Part shown: positions 5,922 through 6,880 of the stretch, piece after piece
Layout: each line of letters starts with the position of its first letter
Position numbering within the stretch: position 1 is the first letter of the stretch
DNA from: Bacteroidota bacterium
GTDB lineage: Bacteria > Bacteroidota > Bacteroidia > Flavobacteriales_F > PHOS-HE28
Direction: 5' to 3'
DNA length: 6,880 nucleotides
NCBI GenBank assembly: GCA_023418095.1
Contig: JAEZDL010000127.1
Span: forward strand, 1 to 6,880
The notes under the pieces: generated by a model
The model's database searches: none
What the model was told of the DNA's origin: nothing
The model's input: only the letters and a program-made list of their open reading frames with translations
Program-made: the position numbers and the translations under genes

Positions 5922-6880
5922 TCAACGGCCAACCTCAACGCGCCGCCTGCGCGAGATCAAGCGGAACAGCAGCACGCCCACTGTGGCGGCGACCAGCGAT
6001 GCGAATAGGATCCCCAGTTTACCATCTTCGCGCACCAGCGGATCGTTGAACGCGAGTTCGTTGATGAACACCGCCATAGTGAAGCCAAGGCCGGACATCA
6101 CGGAGATCGCGGCCATGTGCGGCCAGGTCACCCCACGGCCAAGTTTCCCCAGTTTCAGCCGCACGAAAAGCCAGCTCATGAACAATAACCCGAGCGGTTT
6201 TCCGATCAGCAGGCCGAGAAAGATCCCGAGCGTCACCCGGCTGTCGAACATTCCCCCGATCGATGCAGGCAGCTCGATGCCGGCGTTGGCCAGTGCAAAG
6301 AGCGGAAGCACACCGAAGGCGACCCAAGGATGCAGGCCTTGTTCAAGCCGCTGCAACGGCGTTTCCGCATACGCGCTGAAGCGCTTCACCTTCCTGATCA
6401 CATAAAGTTGTTCGGTGTTCAGGATGTTGCTGGGTGGAGTTGATACGGCAGTGAACCGATCCGCCAGTTCGCGCAATCGGCTGGAATACGTGTTCTCGTT
6501 CATCTTGGTGCGCGCCGGAATGCAGAGCGCCGCGAGCACCCCGGCCACAGTGGCGTGCACACCGCTGAGCAGGAATGCGAGCCAGAGCCCGCCGATCCCG
6601 ACAAGGCCGTAGGCGCGCATGCTGCGTACGCCCAGCCGGTTCATCACGATCAGTGTTACCAGGAAAATGCCGCCGAGCAGCAGGTTGCTCATCGAAATGT
6701 CCGACGTGTAGAACAGCGCGATCACTGAAACGGCGCCGATGTCATCGGTCACTGCGGTGGAAATGAAGAACACCTTGATCGCGGGCGGCACCCGTTTGCC
6801 GAGCAGCGCAAGAAGCCCGAGCACGAATGCGGTATCGGTACCCATGGGGATCCCCCAACCCGCCGCTTCAGCGCTCGAAG
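5922..6880 (-). CDS. nhaA: Na+/H+ antiporter NhaA (5' end outside window)
   Basis: This inner-membrane antiporter would exchange external H+ for internal Na+ (or Li+) in pH and salt homeostasis. The stop is at 5922-5924. The frame stays open to the right edge, and the 11 codons before the internal ATG at 6845 read SSAEAAGWGIP, which is conserved NhaA sequence, so that ATG is not the start and about 120 N-terminal residues are missing. About 318 residues are seen. Matches to E. coli NhaA include PMGTD (the D133 position, codon 6834-6836), TDDIGA (the D163/D164 ion-binding pair, 6741-6746), SGVHAT, LHPWVAF, IGKPLG (the K300 position, 6198-6200) and GLGFTM. Between the CIP segment and LHPW there is a longer hydrophilic loop than in E. 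coli. The tail ends in an Arg-rich stretch. The key residues are intact, so it should be functional. Confidence 0.95.
   Translation of the reverse strand, partial: SSAEAAGWGIPMGTDTAFVLGLLALLGKRVPPAIKVFFISTAVTDDIGAVSVIALFYTSDISMSNLLLGGIFLVTLIVMNRLGVRSMRAYGLVGIGGLWLAFLLSGVHATVAGVLAALCIPARTKMNENTYSSRLRELADRFTAVSTPPSNILNTEQLYVIRKVKRFSAYAETPLQRLEQGLHPWVAFGVLPLFALANAGIELPASIGGMFDSRVTLGIFLGLLIGKPLGLLFMSWLFVRLKLGKLGRGVTWPHMAAISVMSGLGFTMAVFINELAFNDPLVREDGKLGILFASLVAATVGVLLFRLISRRRRVEVGR

Noticed and set aside
5839..6405. 188-codon plus-strand open frame opposite nhaA
   Set aside because: It is Ser/Pro/Arg-rich shadow sequence; the minus strand carries the conserved NhaA helices and ion-binding residues.
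1..6880. Mobile element, CRISPR array, phage att site or integrated island at the tRNA
   Set aside because: No transposase or integrase, no terminal inverted repeats, no regularly spaced repeats, and no second copy of the tRNA 3' end was seen; the neighbouring genes look like ordinary chromosomal genes.

Overview
The window looks like a chromosomal segment from a Bacteroidota bacterium, most likely flavobacterial in the broad sense, with GC in the mid-50s by eye. Three observations support this. Two elements match the Bacteroidota housekeeping promoter core TAnnTTTG exactly, at 17-24 before the tRNA and at 285-292 before the carotenoid genes. Most genes lack a Shine-Dalgarno sequence. The protein set (CrtI/CrtB/CrtZ/CrtY, a DUF2141 secreted protein, NhaA) fits the phylum. 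I cannot assign a genus.

Layout. 1-157: a tRNA-Leu(GAG) gene with its own promoter and an intrinsic terminator. 158-332: an AT-rich regulatory region with a TGTTTA/TAAACA inverted repeat next to a TAnnTTTG promoter. 333-4294 (+): a tightly packed four-gene carotenoid operon, crtI-crtB-crtZ-crtY, whose junctions are a 5-nt gap, a 4-nt overlap and a 14-nt overlap. 4301-4720 (-): a small secreted DUF2141 protein that converges on crtY with 6 nt between the stop codons. 4721-5020: non-coding, with small hairpins. 5021-5773 (-): a classical short-chain dehydrogenase/reductase. 5922-6880 (-): the C-terminal three quarters or so of an NhaA-type Na+/H+ antiporter, cut by the right edge of the window.

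Together the four crt products would turn geranylgeranyl diphosphate into zeaxanthin: CrtB makes phytoene, CrtI desaturates it to lycopene, CrtY cyclises it to beta-carotene, and CrtZ hydroxylates both rings. No GGPP synthase (crtE) or ketolase (crtW) is present, so the precursor enzyme must be encoded elsewhere. The SDR and NhaA show no clear link to the pathway.

I see no undescribed defence, mobile or CRISPR-like system. The two signals I would follow up are the dyad in the crt promoter, a candidate operator, and a strong excess of the tetranucleotide GATC across the window (about 145 copies by hand count, against about 27 expected at random).
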